DNA from: Heliopora coerulea
Taxonomy: Eukaryota; Cnidaria; Anthozoa; Scleralcyonacea; Helioporidae
DNA: 64,000 bases
Direction of reading: 5' to 3'
Assembly: GCA_030142905.1 (NCBI GenBank)
Contig: JASJOG010000028.1
Location: 1,357,001 to 1,421,000, forward strand
Shown piece after piece: positions 60,219 to 64,000 of this stretch (the stretch's first letter is position 1; each line of letters starts with the position of its first letter). Position numbers and translations under genes: made by a program. The notes beneath the pieces are model-generated. The model saw only the letters and a program-made list of their open reading frames with translations, had not been told where the DNA came from and made no database searches.

Positions 60219-60238
60219 TCATCAGATTATCCACGAGT
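60207..60238. repeat. Perfect palindrome, 14 bp arms
   Basis: ACTCGTGGATAATC (60207-60220), loop ATCA, then the exact complement (60225-60238). It sits exactly where the transposase homology ends, suggesting a repair or template-switch junction. Confidence 0.85.
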
Positions 60239-62031
60239 TTCAACTTGGTTTTTCGTCTTCAAATGTACGGAGATGTGGATTACGTAATAAGTTTAATAAA
60301 AGTAGGTATATATGATTTAATATCGTGGGTTTCGATTTTGAAGTTGTCAAAAATCAACATGCATTTTGCCTTAGTAACTCGCATCATGCCAATTTAATCG
60401 GGCGATTACCACATTTTATGAAAGAAATGGCGAGGGCTTTCTTGCCATAATTTCTTCATGCCTATGGGTTACTATAGTTCTTGTTAGGCGCTTAAATGTT
60501 TTAGCGCGGGCGTAGAATGGACTACGTTTCTACAATGAGATGCTTCTCTGTCAGTAATCTGGTTCTACATATGTGACATATTTTCTTGTGATGGGGGAGC
60601 CATCTTCGATGCTGTGACATTGTATTACGCTCATGGCAAAATGAAGACGTCATTTTCGGCGCTTATTCCAGGGTGGCGCTTGCTGGTATTTTTACTGTCA
60701 TGTGGGGTGCTTATTCCAAGGTGGCAGTTATTCCAAGGTGTCACATACTTCAGTGGCAGCTAGTGGAACGTCTTTGAAAGGGGTTGGGTGGCTAAGCTAC
60801 CAACAACTTGACGAGTTTTGGGTGTAGCCCAAATGTTTAAGGAGGTTGTAGGACTTTCTCCTACCAACATTTTGAGAGCACTTTTTAGCGGGATCTAAGT
60901 TCGTTTTTTTTATGTTTGGAAAGTAGAGTTCTTCTCTTCAAAAACGACAAAAAGCAAATGTCAAATGCAATCAGTTCACTTATGCAGATTGAAATTTGAA
61001 TAACATAATCTTGTTGTCTTGTGTATGTCTTTGATTGTTTATTTTATTTGTTTGTATCATTTCTGAAAAACTTGCCATTATAAAACTGTAGCTATTAAGA
61101 TTATTCGGGACTGGGGAGAAAACTTCTCCGCACTCCCACTCCCTTTAATTTTACTATCCATGGATATTTCTTGGTATCTCTCGGGATTTCATGGGATACA
61201 TTTGGGATACTGGGTAAAAGACGCTTCAAGCCTGAGAACAAAAATGACCATAACCTTATATTGCGTGTAAATCAATGTTTACAGTTTACAACAGGAAAGA
61301 TTAGTTTTTTGATTGTTCACAGATCACAGAAGTACCTCTCCCGGCCTTATGTGATTCTGTGCTGGGTAGGGGGCTTAGCCCTCCCTAGATGCTTCTTCTA
61401 GTTGGGCAATTGCTTCCCCCAGTCCCCTATGTTTCCGCCGCCCTTGACTTACTTCATGATGATGTTTACTGGTATTTTTGCTGTCATTTGCGGCACTTAT
61501 TCCAGCGTGGCGCTTGTTGGAGGGAGGCGTTTTTTCCAGTAGATACGGTGGACTACATTGCCAACTGAGGTTAGCGAAGAGGATAATTATTGTTTTAGAG
61601 GTACATAACAAAGCATTGGTGAATTGTCTCCTACAGGCTATAATAAACATTCACTTCAGAAAAGTGTAGTGGAGGCCTTGCCCTTAATCTAGTTCTGTAA
61701 ATAGAACTGGCTTCTTCTAAAGAACAGGATCTTGATTGGTGCTTCGAGTTTTCTGACAACATCTAAGGAGTTTAACTTCAATGTTTTTTAAAAGTGTAGA
61801 ATTGGTTGGACATCTGGTAACGTTGACTTGAAGCATGGTTTGCATGGTAACATTTATACGTGATAAAATGGGAAAAAAAGGGAAATTTGCATACTCATTC
61901 CCAGACTCCCATCTCTTGGCGCATCGAGTAAAGAAGACAGTTGAGCGAAAATGTAATAAAGATATTTCTCTATTCAAAAATGTTTACTTTGCTTAACGTT
62001 TGGTCCGTGGTTCGCTCGAAATGAATGTAAA
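60239..62031. other. Non-coding, with duplicated repeat fragments
   Basis: A motif around GCTTATTCCAGGGTGGCGCTTG (60660-60740) recurs at about 61494-61520 in the same orientation. A hAT-like end, CAAGGGCGGCGGAAAC, lies on the minus strand near 61445. No gene is supported. A promoter for the DUSP12-like gene should lie just upstream of 62032, but no motif is clear. Confidence 0.45.
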
Positions 62032-62493
62032 ATGAGTCAGATTTGTGGAGATGTTTTTATCGGGAACGGGGAAGATGCTTTAAGTTGTTTAACCGACGAT
62101 AAGGAGATCAAGAACATTCTTACTATTGAGAGCGAACCCCTTCATCCGGCAGAAGAAAATGGGAACTTTCTGCTGAAGCATGTGAAATGTTTGGACAAGC
62201 CAGAGGCTGATTTGTTGAGCCATTTGGACGATTGCATCCAGTTTATACAGGAAGAAGTGAAGAACAGCAAAGTTTTAGTGCACTGGTAAGACATTTTTAA
62301 AACAATTTTGAGCAGTTGTTGGTAGAGATTTTGTTCAGTCGGCGAAATCAAAGTTTAATTAGTTACATTTTGGTTGCAATTCTGCTGGAGTATCGAGAAG
62401 TGCCACTGTTATTCTAGCTTTCATGATGAAGGTGCAAAATATCGATTTAAAGAAGGCTTTTGACAATCTGAAAGCAGTATACCCAAAGGCTGA
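62032..62493 (+). CDS. DUSP12-like dual-specificity phosphatase, first two exons
   Basis: Exon 1 (62032-62285) starts at ATG and carries DVFIGNGEDALSCLTDDKEI, ILTIESEPLH, then LDKPEADLLSHLDDCIQFI, which closely fits DUSP12, and ends VLVH plus two bases of the catalytic Cys codon. Exon 2 (62380-62493) resumes with SAGVSRSATVILAFMM and KAFDNLKAVYPKA, completing an HCxxGxxRS phosphatase loop, and ends at a GTAAGA donor. The acceptor dinucleotide at 62378-62379 is AA instead of AG. The rest of the catalytic domain and the C-terminal zinc-binding region are not visible; the sequence beyond is SINE and repeat. It is either the 5' part of a gene that continues off the window or a decayed copy. Confidence 0.65.
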
Positions 62494-62539
62494 GTAAGAT
62501 GAAAAGTTTGTCCTCAAGCTTTATCTCAGAAAATTTCTG

Positions 62540-62715
62540 AGCTCCCCAACGGGAATCGAACCCGTGTCTCCCGATTGCCGGTACCGTACCGGCAATCGGG
62601 AGACACATAACCTTAGAGCGTCTAACCGGTCATCAGAAGGTTGCGGGTTCGATCCCCGTTTGGGGCTCAGAAATCATTTTCTGAGTATCGAGCTTGAAGA
62701 TCGTTCATCTACCTT
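62540..62715. repeat. Rearranged tRNA-derived SINE with palindromic core
   Basis: A plus-strand SINE copy (about 62621-62715) shares CCGGTCATCAGAAGGTTGCG, B box GGTTCGATCCC and the TTTTCTGAGTA tail with the pair at 6752-7013. It is preceded by a minus-strand tRNA-like 3' half (GGGAATCGAACCCG) and a perfect palindrome with 20 bp arms, 62564-62583 and 62587-62606. No acceptor stems, so not tRNA genes. Confidence 0.7.
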
Positions 62716-62721
62716 AATTTC

Positions 62722-63975
62722 CCTGAACTTGTTTTGTTTTACGCTTTGAATAAAAGATTTTTTATGAACGTAGCTACACTTGCTTTTGTCTTTTTATTTT
62801 GTAATGAAGCATTGTGTTTTAGCCATGCAAAAACGTAATTTCTCATAAAAAATATTGCATCGCGGGCAAGAACTTTGTGAAAGGGACTTAGCCAACATCA
62901 CAAACGGTTCCGCGTCCGCTAGCGACGAAAACACAAAGTACAATTGGGTCGCTCTTGGATCAAGAGGTGCGCGTTTTGAGTCAAACGATTTCTTTTACGT
63001 TTCGATCAAATTGAGAGTATTCTTTCGAATTATTTTTATACATGGACAAAACTTTGCGACCCTCAAAAAGAATTTGGTGATCCTAAAAAGGGTTGCGACC
63101 CCGGAACACTGCTTTAGAGCTCAGTTTGAATTTTCATTAACACAAATTCGTGTCATGCCATGGACACTTTTTGACACAAAGTTTCTTGTAAAATAGTTGG
63201 ATTGTCCTTCACGTGCTTGGACAGGACTTCCTCAACTCTAGGCCTGTGTTTGCATGAGAGTATTCAGAGACGAAACTTTTCCCATCAAAGCTTAGCTAAG
63301 TTTGTGTAGCTACTTCCCTCTTATTTTATAAAAGGAATACATGATGAATTTTATGCTTTTGGATACTTCAGTCTGGCAATACTGATGTTTGTATCGCTCG
63401 TTTGTTCTAATTATTTCCTAAAAGAAATACTTAATGGATTTTATTGTCTTTGGATTCTTATTCACGCAACATCCTGCGTACTTGGGTCACAGTATCTAAA
63501 CACGGAAAACCATTTCTTAAAACCAAACATGAAAAATTTCTTGCCGGACGTTTTCTGGATTTTATCTTATAATTTTGTTCTTATTACTGTATTTTACACA
63601 AGAAACTTCTAACAGTTTCTGTTTGTGGAAAGGATTAATCAGAATGCAGATGAAAGAAACGCAACTCGTCCGCTTTTTTTTTTTTTAAATATGGTATTTT
63701 GATTAACTTTTTAAGATATTTACTTTTTAAGCTAGAGTGCACTATACATTTTCTTTTTGTGGTTTGATATTCCATTTGATATTTCATTACTGGTGAAAAA
63801 GTTTCCAAATGCTCTATTTTTTCTTTCTTTCTTTCTTACTTTCTTCCTTCTTTCCTTCCATTCTTCCCTTCTTTTTATTTATTTGTTATTTATTTATGTC
63901 CTTTCTCTCTTTCTATCTTTCTTTCTTTCATTTTTTCTTTCTTTCATTTTTTTATCTTTTTCCCTGTTTACCTGT
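62722..63975. repeat. Dispersed repeat, copy 2
   Basis: Second copy of the 8762-10110 repeat, same orientation, starting at TTTCCCTGAACTTG and ending in a CTTT-rich pyrimidine tail (from about 63815) that reaches the window edge. It lacks about 110 bp present in copy 1 and has several frame-changing indels relative to it, arguing against a shared coding function. It abuts the SINE on its left. Confidence 0.75.
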
Positions 63976-64000
63976 TTACTTATTTATCTATTTTTTATTT

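Noticed and set aside
57236..61445. CATGGGCGTAGGAAGC and CAAGGGCGGCGGAAAC as the two ends of the ZMYM1-like element
   Set aside because: The ends are similar but not matching and I could find no shared 8 bp flank, so I did not join them into one element.

Overview
The window is animal nuclear DNA, most likely from an anthozoan cnidarian (coral or sea anemone). It is AT-rich, its genes are split by short GT-AG introns, and it is crowded with mobile elements of kinds common in those genomes: an L2/CR1-like LINE, a BEL/Pao remnant, three hAT transposase loci, tRNA-derived SINEs and foldback elements. The organism is inferred from gene content; nothing in the sequence names it. Layout: (1) 655-20313 (+) holds the C-terminal 27 exons, about 1255 residues, of a long coiled-coil centrosomal protein of the CDK5RAP2/myomegalin type. 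All splice phases agree and a poly(A) signal follows the stop codon. Its introns hold a SINE inverted pair, a tRNA-like foldback, a 1.3 kb dispersed repeat and simple repeats. (2) 20753-26027 is a nested composite: a BEL/Pao LTR-element remnant (-) split by an L2/CR1-like LINE (-), both full of breaks. (3) 26524-28895 (+) is a hAT transposase gene with a recognisable intron, broken by a small deletion and one in-frame stop. (4) 28896-42568 is about 13.7 kb without a convincing gene; it holds a minisatellite, a 106 bp direct repeat and hAT-like element ends. (5) 42569-52680 (+) is the most interesting part: a TPR array of about 27 units of 40 residues in one exon, two small acidic linker exons, and a trypsin-like (FAM111/HtrA-type) protease exon. 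The phases are compatible with a single gene of about 1455 residues. An in-frame stop near the array start and a one-base frameshift inside the protease domain complicate the model. (6) 53305-56602 is a foldback element into which a complete hAT transposon inserted (53490-56371). The hAT has a 622-residue open transposase, matching 16 bp ends and perfect 8 bp target duplications. (7) 57931-60218 (+) is a degraded ZMYM1/TTF-type hAT transposase, cut at a 14 bp-arm palindrome. (8) 62032-62493 (+) holds the first two exons of a DUSP12-like phosphatase whose catalytic cysteine codon is split by an intron with a damaged acceptor. It is followed by SINE sequence and a second copy of the 1.3 kb repeat seen near 8.8 kb. 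The cellular genes (centrosomal protein, TPR-protease, DUSP12-like) are unrelated neighbours and there is no operon logic. Family names come from recognised motifs without database searches. Single-base breaks may be real mutations or assembly errors.
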